Assembly (NCBI GenBank): GCA_016708435.1 | Contig: JADJFV010000001.1 | Span: 930,001 to 994,000, forward strand | Length of the DNA stretch: 64,000 nt | From: Leptospiraceae bacterium | GTDB lineage: Bacteria; Spirochaetota; Leptospiria; Leptospirales; Leptospiraceae | Reading direction: 5' to 3' | Part shown: positions 17,387-25,058 of the stretch, piece after piece | Layout: each line of letters begins with the position of its first letter | Position numbering within the stretch: position 1 is the first letter of the stretch | Position numbers and translations under genes: made by a program | Notes under the pieces: generated by a model | Database searches by the model: none | What the model saw: only the letters and a program-made list of their open reading frames with translations | What the model was told of the DNA's origin: nothing

Positions 17387-19516
17387 ATGAGGTTAGTGAA
17401 TAATGAATATAAAAATGATGCGGACAAGCAAAAACTTTTTAGCTATTGTAACCTAATTTTTCTAAAACGAATCATTGTGTGTTTGTTATTGATGAGTAGT
17501 GGAAAATCAATTTTCGCTCTTGATAAAATTAATCTACAACTGAAATATTTGCACCAATTCCAATTTGCGGGATACTATGCAGCGTTGGAAAAAGGATATT
17601 ATGCGAATGCAGGACTTGATGTGAATATAACTGAATCCTTTAATGGAAATCCTGTTGTAGAAAATGTGCTGTCAGGAAAAGTTCAGTTCGGTGTAGGTAG
17701 TAGTAGCTTACTCTTAGAGCGCAATGCCGGCAAACCGTTAGTTGTCGTAGCAGTTATTTTTCAACACTCACCTTATGTATTATTAACTCCGAGTAGGGGT
17801 GCCACCCAGACGATTCATGATATTGCCGGTAGAACAATAATGTTAGCCGCTCAATCGGAAGAATTAATTGCCTACTTAAAAAAAGAAGGTATAAACATAG
17901 ACAGTTTAACAAAAGAGAAGCACAGTTTTAATCCCGATGATCTAATCAACGGAAAAGTATATGGTTTTTCTGCCTATGTAACAAATGAACCTGATTATCT
18001 TGATAAAGCGCATTTCGCATACAATGCATATTCCCCTCGTTCAGCGGGGATTGATTTTTACGGTGATAATCTTTTTACAAGTGAAGGAGAAATAAAAGAA
18101 CATCCTGCTAGAGTGAGAGCATTTCGGGAAGCAAGTATTCTCGGCTGGCAATATGCTATGACGCACCAAGAAGAAATCATAGATATTATTTTATCAAAGT
18201 ATTCTAAACGTAATCATAAAGAACATTTGCAATATGAGGCTAAGCAGATGATGGCGCTATTACAACCAGTTCTAGTTGAGATGGGATATATGAATCCGGG
18301 TCGTTGGAAACATATTGGAGAAGTATACTCTGAGCTAGGAATGTTGCCAAAAAACTTTACACTCGAAGGATTTTTGTATGAACCAAATCCGCCGCCGGAC
18401 TTAAGATGGTTCTATGGCAGTATTGGTATATTTATATTTGTCACTATTTTTGTATGGCATATGCAAACAAAAAGACTTAACAAAGAGCGTCTAATCACGC
18501 AAGCCGAGTCTGCGGAAAATCGGCGTTTGGCGACAGAAAACAGGTTGCTGCAATCGGAGAAGCTAGCCGCATTGGGACAGTTAGCAGCCGGAATGACACA
18601 TGAATTGAATACTCCGCTTGGAGCCATTTTGTCTTCGAACCAAGCGATATTAGATATTCTTCACAACGAGTTGAACCACATTCCTTCTATACTTGCCAGT
18701 TTAGATGAAGAAGATATGAATCGTTTTAATATTATGTTGGAAGAAAGCTTGAAGCATTCACCCGTATCGGATGGTTTTCCTGACAGAGCGATAAAGAAAA
18801 ATCTTGTTCAATCTTTTAGAGAAGCGGGTATAAAAAATTCTGAAAATATTGCTTCCATCGTTATAGATGCAGGCATATACCAATTAGGCGATCGTTTGGT
18901 ATATTTGCTTAGTTCCAATAAGTGCACAGACATTCTTTCCGTTGTGTATTCTTTTTCTATGATCTTTCACCTAAGTAACATTATCTCCGTAGCTACTGGA
19001 AAAGCATCGCATGTAGTTGGTGCATTGAAATCATATTTGAATCCAAACGGAAAAGGAAATGAAGACAATAATTCTGAAATAGATATAAAATCAGAAATCG
19101 AAACCATCCTAACTCTATATCAAAATAAAATTAAATATGCGGTGGAAGTGATACAAACTTATCAAACAAATGAGAAATGCATAGGAAACAGAGATAAACT
19201 AAATCAAGTCTGGATCAATTTATTAAATAATGGTTTACAGGCTATGAGTTATAAAGGAAAGTTAGAAATTAGAACGGAACTAAATAAATCTTGGATTGTA
19301 GTTTCTTTTATTGATTCAGGAATTGGAATTCCAAAAGAAATTCAAGATAAAATCTTTGATCCTTTTTTCACAACAAAGAAGCATGGAGAAGGAATCGGGA
19401 TAGGACTTGATATTTGTAAAAAGATTATTACCAATATTGGCGGTAAAATTGAATTCGAAAGTTACCCGGGCAGAACACAATTTAGTGTATGGTTGAAATC
19501 AGCAGGAACTATCTAA
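17387..19516 (+). CDS. Sensor histidine kinase with NMT1/THI5-like periplasmic sensor
   Basis: 709 residues. After a hydrophobic leader (about 25-45) comes an NMT1/THI5-like solute-binding domain (INLQLKYLHQFQFAGYYAAL to about residue 320), the fold used by ABC transporters for pyrimidine precursors and related small molecules. One membrane segment (about 341-360) links it to the kinase: H-box GMTHELNTPLGA (His about 405), N-box LLNNGLQAM (about 610), DSGIGIPKEIQDKIFDPFF and GEGIGIGLDICK. The H-box to N-box distance is about 200 residues, far longer than usual. The ligand is unknown; the receiver gene 12 bases downstream is the likely partner. Confidence 0.88.
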   Translation: MRLVNNEYKNDADKQKLFSYCNLIFLKRIIVCLLLMSSGKSIFALDKINLQLKYLHQFQFAGYYAALEKGYYANAGLDVNITESFNGNPVVENVLSGKVQFGVGSSSLLLERNAGKPLVVVAVIFQHSPYVLLTPSRGATQTIHDIAGRTIMLAAQSEELIAYLKKEGINIDSLTKEKHSFNPDDLINGKVYGFSAYVTNEPDYLDKAHFAYNAYSPRSAGIDFYGDNLFTSEGEIKEHPARVRAFREASILGWQYAMTHQEEIIDIILSKYSKRNHKEHLQYEAKQMMALLQPVLVEMGYMNPGRWKHIGEVYSELGMLPKNFTLEGFLYEPNPPPDLRWFYGSIGIFIFVTIFVWHMQTKRLNKERLITQAESAENRRLATENRLLQSEKLAALGQLAAGMTHELNTPLGAILSSNQAILDILHNELNHIPSILASLDEEDMNRFNIMLEESLKHSPVSDGFPDRAIKKNLVQSFREAGIKNSENIASIVIDAGIYQLGDRLVYLLSSNKCTDILSVVYSFSMIFHLSNIISVATGKASHVVGALKSYLNPNGKGNEDNNSEIDIKSEIETILTLYQNKIKYAVEVIQTYQTNEKCIGNRDKLNQVWINLLNNGLQAMSYKGKLEIRTELNKSWIVVSFIDSGIGIPKEIQDKIFDPFFTTKKHGEGIGIGLDICKKIITNIGGKIEFESYPGRTQFSVWLKSAGTI

Positions 19517-19528
19517 AAGAGAAATCCA

Positions 19529-19936
19529 TTGGAAACAAATACTAAGCCAATCGTAATTTTATGTGTTGATGATGAGCCTATTATTTTACTTACCTTAAAG
19601 CAAGAGCTTCGCAATCGTTTTGGTTCTAACTTTCAATACGAAATAGCGATGAATGCAGAAGAAGCTCTTTCTATCCTGGCGGAATTATCTCACTCGGGTA
19701 TCGATGTCAGACTTGTTATTTCAGATTGGATGATGCCCGGCATGAAAGGGGATGAGTTCTTAATTCATGCTCATAAATTATATCCAAATATTAAATCCAT
19801 TATGGTAACAGGTCACGCTGATCACGAAGCAATTGAAAGAGTAAAAAAAGAAGCCGCCACCTATGCCGTATTTCCTAAACCCTGGGATAGAAATAAATTA
19901 TCCGAAGCAGTCATGCAATGTTGTAATAAGAACTAA
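19529..19936 (+). CDS. Single-domain response regulator (receiver only)
   Basis: 135 residues, one complete REC domain: acidic pair in LCVDDEP, phospho-acceptor Asp in LVISDWMMPGMKGDEF, conserved Thr in IMVTGHAD and Lys in VFPKPWD. There is no output domain, so it acts through protein contact or as an intermediate. The only suitable start is TTG at 19529. It follows the NMT1-type kinase by 12 bases and is very likely its cognate regulator. Confidence 0.88.
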   Translation: METNTKPIVILCVDDEPIILLTLKQELRNRFGSNFQYEIAMNAEEALSILAELSHSGIDVRLVISDWMMPGMKGDEFLIHAHKLYPNIKSIMVTGHADHEAIERVKKEAATYAVFPKPWDRNKLSEAVMQCCNKN

Positions 19937-19993
19937 GGTAAGAATGCAGGCTGAATACGATCTATCGGTTGCAAGAAAAAAAGCAGCCTAATT

Positions 19994-20060
19994 TTCTTTC
20001 TAGTAAATTGCATTCAACTTCTTTCATAGTATATTTTGAAATGAACGGGGGAAAAATTCT
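19994..20060 (+). repeat. Dispersed repeat, family D, copy 1 (short form)
   Basis: Begins TTTCTTTCTAGTAAATTGCA like the other three copies and ends with an AACGGGG-AAAA motif, but lacks nearly the whole interior. It lies just 3' of the minus-strand gene at 20067. Confidence 0.6.
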
Positions 20061-20066
20061 TGTGTC

Positions 20067-20489
20067 TTAAAGCCAAAGTTTTTTCACAAAAAGAATGCGA
20101 TAAACAATATAGAAGAAAAGACCGACGGGACCAAAGAAAAGAATCACTAAAAGAATCGGCAATCGAATAAACCAGGAAATATTATTTTGGAGCGAATCAT
20201 GAGTAACCCACCTACCAATCCATAAATCACCCAAGATCATATGATTCCAAGTTCCAACAGTTCCCAGCTCGGAAGATAAAAATTGTTGAAGCAAATGCAA
20301 TTTAGGAGATGCGATTATAGGCAAAAGTTCGGGAATAACAGGAATAGTCAGCATGGCAAAAACAGTAGAGAGTAAAATTAAATATATATCAAAAGCCCGC
20401 ATCGCCAGTTTGTGATTTGGCACAAATGCTAAAATCAACCAGAACGGTCCCGGCGAAAAACTAAGAAGAGTAAAAAGTAGTTCGTTCAT
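20067..20489 (-). CDS. ABA4-like (DUF4281) membrane protein
   Basis: 140 residues with four hydrophobic segments. HMILGDLWIGRWVTHDS is the hallmark of the ABA4-like family (PF14108), named after a plant carotenoid neoxanthin-synthesis factor; the bacterial members are uncharacterised. The start is the first ATG after the upstream repeat and has no strong ribosome binding site. The gene is bracketed by copies 1 and 2 of repeat family D, so it may have arrived with the rest of the island. Confidence 0.7.
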   Translation of the reverse strand: MNELLFTLLSFSPGPFWLILAFVPNHKLAMRAFDIYLILLSTVFAMLTIPVIPELLPIIASPKLHLLQQFLSSELGTVGTWNHMILGDLWIGRWVTHDSLQNNISWFIRLPILLVILFFGPVGLFFYIVYRILFVKKLWL

Positions 20490-20539
20490 TTTTATTTTTA
20501 TCCGATGTATTTTATTCCTGAATAGGTTTCTTTCTTTTT

Positions 20540-20782
20540 CTTTCTAGTAAATTGCATCCAACTTCTCCCATAATTCTCTCCCATTCTAATTCCACAAATT
20601 AAAAGCTTAAATACCATTTCTCGCAAATAGGTTCCACTATTTTTCTACAAAGGGGTATTCCCCATTCTCAAAAGCAGAGTATCCAATTTTAATCCAGAAT
20701 TTACTTTTGAGAATGGGTATAGCAAAAGTGGATTGTGTTTCATTCATAATAAGATGTTATGAACTAAACGGGGTAAAATTTC
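20540..20782 (+). repeat. Dispersed repeat, family D, copy 2 (full length, with hairpin)
   Basis: About 243 bp, the longest copy. It starts TTTCTAGTAAATTGCATCC and ends AACTAAACGGGGTAAAATTT. Inside, CCCATTCTCAAAAG (20661) and CTTTTGAGAATGGG (20704) form a perfect 14-bp inverted repeat with a 29-base loop. It fills most of the gap 20490-20847. The hairpin may terminate transcription of the minus-strand antitoxin gene. Confidence 0.75.
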
Positions 20783-20847
20783 TTTTCTCTCATATATTTT
20801 ATCTCTCCTTGAAACTTATTATGATTCTATCAAAACATCGAACTTAC

Positions 20848-21129
20848 TTACCTCTTTATTTCAATTGATTCTAATTTATCCCATTCTGGTTGAGTCTTTC
20901 TTGTTTTAACTTTCTTCATTACTTTATCAAAATTCTTTTCTAGCGACTCATTGGTCTTACCCGCTATTCTTTTTTTAAAGAACTGGGCAGTCTCAACATC
21001 ATTAAGTCCTCTTGTGAATGCATACAAAGCAAATTGATTCAAGGAAACACCTTGAGCAGAGGCAGTTCTTTCTAATCTATCTTTCAAATCTTCTGGAATT
21101 CGAATGGTTAAAACATTTTTTTTAGACAT
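20848..21129 (-). CDS. Ribbon-helix-helix antitoxin of the PIN toxin
   Basis: 93 residues from the ATG at 21129. LTIRIPEDLKDRLERTASAQ is a ribbon-helix-helix strand and helix; the C-terminal half is basic and probably disordered until it binds the toxin. The ATG overlaps the toxin stop by eight bases and has GGAGG eight bases upstream, inside the toxin gene, which fixes this start over a longer in-frame one. RHH antitoxins bind DNA as dimers and repress their own promoter; a matching palindrome lies at 21567-21586. Toxin-first gene order is less common. Confidence 0.85.
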   Translation of the reverse strand: MSKKNVLTIRIPEDLKDRLERTASAQGVSLNQFALYAFTRGLNDVETAQFFKKRIAGKTNESLEKNFDKVMKKVKTRKTQPEWDKLESIEIKR

Positions 21130-21559
21130 AAAATTTCCTCCACATTCTGGCAAAGTCTGTTGGTGTGATTACTTTAAATGAATCAAATAATAAATTGTTA
21201 CCAATCGTATAGTCTCGAATATTCGAAGTAATTAAAAAATTACTATTACTTGCAAATGCTAATTCTACAAACATATTATCTGCTTCGTCTCCTAAATTAG
21301 GACGCATACGAAAGCTAATAGAAAAAGGAGACGCTACGCTACAAATATAATCTAGAAAATCTTTAATTTCCATTTTGCTTAACTCTAAATCTTTTAAAGA
21401 TTTTTCACGCAATAGCACATCAGAGTATTCCGAGAAAACAGGAATAGAAAGACACAATTCAAGCTTCCTCTCACGCACAAGCCTAACAATAAAATAAGAA
21501 GCCCCACCGCTATCTCGCAATGCTTGATATACCACATTTGTATCTAAAGTAATTCTCAC
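21122..21559 (-). CDS. PIN-domain toxin of a type II toxin-antitoxin pair
   Basis: 145 residues. MRITLDTNVVYQAL supplies the first acidic residue of the PIN active site; the central NLGDEADNMFVELA and LITSNIRDY supply the others. This matches the TIGR00305/COG1569 group of PIN toxins, which are Mg-dependent RNases. The start is GTG at 21559, which sits at the predicted transcription start, so the message is probably leaderless. It overlaps the antitoxin gene by eight bases. Confidence 0.87.
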   Translation of the reverse strand: MRITLDTNVVYQALRDSGGASYFIVRLVRERKLELCLSIPVFSEYSDVLLREKSLKDLELSKMEIKDFLDYICSVASPFSISFRMRPNLGDEADNMFVELAFASNSNFLITSNIRDYTIGNNLLFDSFKVITPTDFARMWRKFYV

Positions 21560-21565
21560 AAGTTA

Positions 21566-21594
21566 GTGATAGCATATATACTGTCATACGTCAA
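21566..21594 (-). promoter_or_regulatory. Promoter and operator of the PIN/RHH operon
   Basis: On the minus strand TTGACG (21594-21589), 17 bases, then TATCAC (21571-21566). The 20 bases at 21567-21586 form an imperfect palindrome (TGATAGCATATATACTGTCA, 16 of 20 symmetric) covering the spacer and -10 box, a suitable RHH operator for autorepression. Confidence 0.6.
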
Positions 21595-21624
21595 GATTAT
21601 TTTAGTGTGACTTTTTTAAATAAT

Positions 21625-21660
21625 TTATGGCGGCAAAACATCTGACTCAGTTTTACATTT
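21625..21660 (-). pseudogene. Remnant of a lipoprotein gene 3' end
   Basis: Read on the minus strand this gives KCKTESDVLPP and a stop, almost the same as the end of the lipoprotein gene at 22346 (KCKKKSDVLPP and stop). It begins six bases after the higA stop codon. With the intact copy it brackets the HigBA pair as imperfect direct repeats. Confidence 0.6.
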
Positions 21661-21665
21661 CGATA

Positions 21666-21965
21666 TTATGCAGCAGAAAGTTTTAATGTTTGCAATGATT
21701 TCAATTTATCGACAGGCTTTCGGGCAGTTAAATCATAATTCATCTGTAGATTCATCCAAAACTCAGGAGTCGTTTCAAATGATTTAGCAAATAACCAAGC
21801 TGTTTCAGGGGTAACACTTCGTTTGCCTTTGATAATTTCATTTATCGTTTGAAGACTTAGTCCAACATGCTTCGCAAAAAGAGTCTGCGTAACATTGTAT
21901 GGCTCTAAAAATTCTTTTAGTAAGATTGTTCCAGGATGATTTGCAATTCTATTCTTAGGTAACAT
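21666..21965 (-). CDS. higA: HigA-type antitoxin (XRE family)
   Basis: 99 residues. NHPGTILLKEFLEPYNVTQT and VGLSLQTINEIIKGKRSV are the conserved HigA opening and helix-turn-helix recognition region. HigA neutralises the HigB RNase and represses the operon. It follows the toxin gene by 17 bases, the normal toxin-first order of higBA. Its end abuts the remnant at 21625. Confidence 0.9.
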   Translation of the reverse strand: MLPKNRIANHPGTILLKEFLEPYNVTQTLFAKHVGLSLQTINEIIKGKRSVTPETAWLFAKSFETTPEFWMNLQMNYDLTARKPVDKLKSLQTLKLSAA

Positions 21966-21982
21966 AAATTCTCCTTTTAAAA

Positions 21983-22273
21983 TTAATGATAGTCTTCTAC
22001 TTTTACGTTTTGAAATTTATTTCCTGATACTTGAAATGTAATTCTAAATTGATCGTTAATTCGAATACTGTAAAAATCTTTCAAATCCCCTTTCAATTTC
22101 TTTAGTCGATTTCCGGGCGGAGATCTTAGATCCTCTACTTTTGCAGCAGCATTCAACATATCTAACTTTCTCAAAGCAATTTCAACAAGTTCTTTTGGAA
22201 ACCTTTTAGCCTTTGATGAATCATTTCCATTGAATAAATCCTCTGTAAACTTATCTCCAAAATCAGAAATCAT
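21983..22273 (-). CDS. higB: HigB toxin (RelE superfamily RNase)
   Basis: 96 residues. SSKAKRFPKELVEIALRKLD, GNRLKKLKGDLKDFYSIRIN and QFRITFQ are typical of HigB, a ribosome-dependent mRNA endonuclease. It ends VKVEDYH, as HigB proteins usually do. A TATAAT and a small palindrome lie just upstream of the ATG. The pair is the second toxin-antitoxin system within 1.5 kb. Confidence 0.9.
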   Translation of the reverse strand: MISDFGDKFTEDLFNGNDSSKAKRFPKELVEIALRKLDMLNAAAKVEDLRSPPGNRLKKLKGDLKDFYSIRINDQFRITFQVSGNKFQNVKVEDYH

Positions 22274-22278
22274 ACAAC

Positions 22279-22291
22279 AAGATTATATCTT
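22279..22291 (-). promoter_or_regulatory. -10 box and palindrome upstream of higB
   Basis: AAGATTATATCTT on the plus strand is a palindrome with a 3-base centre. It contains TATAAT on the minus strand, about nine bases before the higB ATG. It could be the HigA operator. The -35 region is weak. Confidence 0.4.
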
Positions 22292-22345
22292 CGTGTCTTC
22301 AAGTAAAGCATGAATAAATGAAGTTTCGAATTTTTATTAATAAAA

Positions 22346-22630
22346 TCAAGGCGGTAAAACATCTGACTTCTTTTTACACTTTGCCATTTCAAATTGATAG
22401 ACCAGACACCAAAGTAGTGTCGCATCAGTGCCATAAGTTGGCGGCTTTTCCGGTGTAACCACAGCTAACATAACAATACAAGTTTCAGGATTAAACCCAT
22501 TCTGCGTTTCTCTAATAGTATTCTCGCATTTATTACGTTTGCTCAATATTAGAACACTATTTCCTTCTTCGTCATTTCCAAAACAGGAAACGAAAAGGAA
22601 AATCATTAAAACTAGTATAATCTTTTTCAT
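22346..22630 (-). CDS. Small putative lipoprotein
   Basis: About 94 residues from MKKIILVLMIFLFVSC, a signal peptide ending in a lipobox-like FVSC. The mature part has four further cysteines (NKCENT, PETCIVML, LLWCLVYQFEMAKC). This type is frequent in Leptospira-like genomes; function unknown. Upstream in-frame starts exist, but the ATG at 22630 begins the signal peptide directly. A second copy of its last 11 codons lies beyond higA. Confidence 0.65.
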   Translation of the reverse strand: MKKIILVLMIFLFVSCFGNDEEGNSVLILSKRNKCENTIRETQNGFNPETCIVMLAVVTPEKPPTYGTDATLLWCLVYQFEMAKCKKKSDVLPP

Positions 22631-22684
22631 ACCATTAGCCATTATGCGCTTCCTTACCATTTATTTCAATCTAAAAAAATCCTT

Positions 22685-22807
22685 TCAATATTTAAAAAGT
22701 CCCCATTTATCATTCTGTTTAACAGCAGCGACTCCCTGTTTATTAAAACCAAAAGCATCTTGATACGTAAAGGCTAATACTGATTTTCCTTCCTTATTGC
22801 AATAACT
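22685..22807 (-). pseudogene. WG-repeat protein fragment (C-terminal end)
   Basis: Forty codons are open on the minus strand after an in-frame TAG and read GKSVLAFTYQDAFGF, then NKQGVAAVKQNDKWGLFKY and stop. The KWG motif and the preceding Y-x-A...G-AAV pattern are those of WG repeats. There is no start codon, so this is the leftover 3' end of a larger gene. It lies just upstream of the small lipoprotein gene. Confidence 0.65.
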
Positions 22808-23092
22808 CTATTTTGAATGATCTATGAGTTAAAGTAAGTAAGTTCATTTGAATCAATAACTACCTTCTTTTTTATTGTCAAATCAATAACTCACATTCAT
22901 TCCCTGCTTTAGTTTACGGATTGAAATAAAAGGCTGAATTTTGTAGAAATCCAAATGAATGTAAACTAGATCGCTCTGGAATATGAAAAGTGTAATCTTG
23001 ACTTAAAATTTCTCTTTTCTTCTTGGGACTGAGTAACCTTTTTTTCTTAAATGTAAAATCCAAATTAGAGAATTTGTTTGCCTTCTTGTTAT
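22808..23092. other. Decayed segment between WG fragment and repeat D3
   Basis: No complete gene. On the minus strand 22914-23096 is open for 61 codons and reads, for example, LLSPKKKREILSQDYTFHIP and HSFGFLQNSAFYFNP before a stop; it begins inside repeat D3 and has no start codon. It may be the 3' end of another lost gene, but I do not recognise it and chance is possible. Confidence 0.3.
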
Positions 23093-23225
23093 CTTTCTAG
23101 TAAATTGCATCCAACTTCTCCCATAATTCACTCCCATTCTAATCGCACAAATTAAAGGCTTAAGGCAAAAGTGGACTTTCGTCTCTTTCATAATAAGGTG
23201 TTATGAACTAAACGGGGTAAAATTT
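23093..23225 (+). repeat. Dispersed repeat, family D, copy 3 (hairpin deleted)
   Basis: About 133 bp. Both ends match copy 2 closely, but the hairpin-bearing interior of about 120 bp is cleanly missing: the sequence passes from AAAGGCTTAA straight to GGCAAAAGTGGA. Confidence 0.7.
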
Positions 23226-23293
23226 TCATTTTTCATTCCTTAGTAGAATAGTTACTATCGCATAGATAACTTAAGACAGCCCCAGCTCTAGTA

Positions 23294-23509
23294 TCAATTC
23301 TTATTAATATGGAAGATATCTTCTCTATCATCAATTTCTTGATATTTTTCACGGGCACGGTTAATACATAATAGATAACCTATAAATTGATTGTCAATGT
23401 TTTCTGAATTTAAACTCCTTGATAAAAGAATGCATAAATTTTCTTCTTCATCTACTTTACGAAATTCTTCCGTACGATTAATACAAGAGAGAAAAATCTG
23501 ATTACGCAT
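23294..23509 (-). CDS. Small hypothetical protein with a doubled motif
   Basis: 71 residues, acidic. Two halves resemble each other: SCINRTEEFRKVDEEENLC and LCINRAREKYQEIDDRED, suggesting an internal duplication of a Cys-led helix. There is no signal peptide in this frame; it might also be the 3' part of a former lipoprotein gene. AGGGAG lies only two to three bases before the ATG, which is close for a ribosome binding site. It sits between repeats D3 and D4. Confidence 0.4.
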   Translation of the reverse strand: MRNQIFLSCINRTEEFRKVDEEENLCILLSRSLNSENIDNQFIGYLLCINRAREKYQEIDDREDIFHINKN

Positions 23510-23558
23510 TTCTCCCTTTCATACTCATTAAGCAAGCCTAAAGCATTCTGTGAGGCTG

Positions 23559-23756
23559 TCTTTCTAGTAAATTGCCCCCCTCTCCCATTCTAATCAAATT
23601 AAAGCTTAAAACATTTCTGCAAATAGGTTCCAATTTTCTAAAGTTCCCCATTCTCAAAAGCAGAGTATCCAATTTTAATCCAGAATTTCTTGAGAATGGT
23701 ACATGGACTTTCGTCTCTTTCATAATAAGGTGTTATAACTAAACGGGGTGAAATTT
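23559..23756 (+). repeat. Dispersed repeat, family D, copy 4 (decayed)
   Basis: About 198 bp, the same plan as copy 2 with many one- to five-base deletions. The hairpin is shortened to CCATTCTCAA / TTGAGAATGG. The end still reads AACTAAACGGGG. It is the outermost copy; the 220 bp that follow, up to the lipoprotein gene at 23979, show no gene. Confidence 0.65.
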
Positions 23757-23978
23757 GCTAACTCCTGTTTGACAAGACGACTATAGGTAAAACTTAAAAT
23801 ACCTTGACTAAGTTTATCCAGTTTTTACGGTAGCCAGAAAATACTCATTGCGAGAAAAACTTAGATTATTGAAAATACAATCAATATCAAATTACAATTA
23901 ATTTTATTTGTAATTAAAACCAAACCTATGCCAACGGAATTATAAATTTAATTCAAAAAATTATAAAAGGAAAATTCT

Positions 23979-25022
23979 ATGAAAACAATATTTACAATAT
24001 TTCTTACACTAACATTACTGAACTGCGCTAAAAAAGAAAAAGACAATACCTCTACAAATTTAGTTGCTTTGTTTGCTTTGAACAATTCTAGTAAGACAAC
24101 GGAAGCCCCTTCAATTACTAGTTTTTCACCTTCTATTGACATTGTGGGTGCTACAGTTACTTTTACTGGGAAAAGTATTCCTACAGACTCATCAAAAATA
24201 AGCGTTAGATTTAATGGTACTGTTTCAACCAATGTTTCATCAAATGGAAATACTTCATTTAGTGCGACCGTTCCAACCGGTGCAACTTCCGGATCTGTTG
24301 TGATAACTATCGATGGAAAAACTTACACAATGAGTAATAATTTTACAATAGTAAATTCTTCGTCAATAACTCTGAACAGTACTTATCTTGTTGGTGATGT
24401 AACTTCTACAAATTCAAATGTTTACTTTACAGTGAATATCCCTTCATCAGGAAATTATTTAATTTCGCTCATCTCTAAAACAACTGGTTTTTCACCTGAT
24501 ACTACTATTGGAAATTTAAATAGTATTAATGGTGGTACAAATTTTTCTGCAACTGCGACTACTGGTATTGGTGCAGGGGCTTCCAATGTAAACAATTATA
24601 CAGCTTCCGGGATATATGGATTTACAATAAAAGCTGAAACTACTCAGAATTCTCAAACAGGAAGTTTTGGAATTCAGGTATTAAACACAGTCGTTCCATT
24701 TGGTGCAAGTTGTAATAACTTTTCCAGTACAACGAGAGGATACTGTGAAGAATTTTCTTCCGGAAGTAAATATACTTCTTCTAATTGCTTTGGTAGTAAT
24801 TACAGCACTACAACTACCTGTGCTCAGGCTAACTCTTCGGGAACAGTCGTAGGAAAATGTACTATATCGTATGTGGATACAGGAAGTAAGACAATTTATT
24901 ATTATAGCAATGCTTCAAGGTTTGGTCATCTTCGACTGCAAGGACTGATTGTACCACTCTCAGCAGTAAAACTATTTTTGAATAATAATTATACTTCATG
25001 TAAGAGGGTGGTTAGAGTGTAA
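23979..25022 (+). CDS. Lipoprotein with IPT/TIG domain
   Basis: 347 residues. MKTIFTIFLTLTLLNCAKKE is a lipoprotein signal with Cys16. Residues about 45-125 form an IPT/TIG domain (ITSFSPSIDIVGATVTFTGK), an immunoglobulin-like fold common in surface proteins. A second beta domain follows (about 130-240, pre-peptidase C-terminal-like), then a Cys-containing C-terminus with CNNFSSTTRGYC. Likely surface or periplasmic. The Ser/Thr-rich composition differs from neighbouring genes. Ligand unknown. Confidence 0.75.
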   Translation: MKTIFTIFLTLTLLNCAKKEKDNTSTNLVALFALNNSSKTTEAPSITSFSPSIDIVGATVTFTGKSIPTDSSKISVRFNGTVSTNVSSNGNTSFSATVPTGATSGSVVITIDGKTYTMSNNFTIVNSSSITLNSTYLVGDVTSTNSNVYFTVNIPSSGNYLISLISKTTGFSPDTTIGNLNSINGGTNFSATATTGIGAGASNVNNYTASGIYGFTIKAETTQNSQTGSFGIQVLNTVVPFGASCNNFSSTTRGYCEEFSSGSKYTSSNCFGSNYSTTTTCAQANSSGTVVGKCTISYVDTGSKTIYYYSNASRFGHLRLQGLIVPLSAVKLFLNNNYTSCKRVVRV

Positions 25023-25058
25023 ATATGTTATCATTATTAATATATTTACACTAATTAG

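Noticed and set aside
23003..23191. Minus-strand 62-codon ORF, and a similar one at 23538-23723, both starting MKETKVH
   Set aside because: Both starts come from the same segment of repeat D and the frames diverge afterwards; they are by-products of the repeat.
19994..23756. Integron-type cassette array with attC sites
   Set aside because: On the minus strand the repeat ends in GTTGGAT, matching GTTRRRY, and toxin-antitoxin cassettes fit an integron. But conservation continues at least 16 bases past that site in all copies, the opposite end pairs poorly with it, the full copy is too long, and no integrase is in the window.
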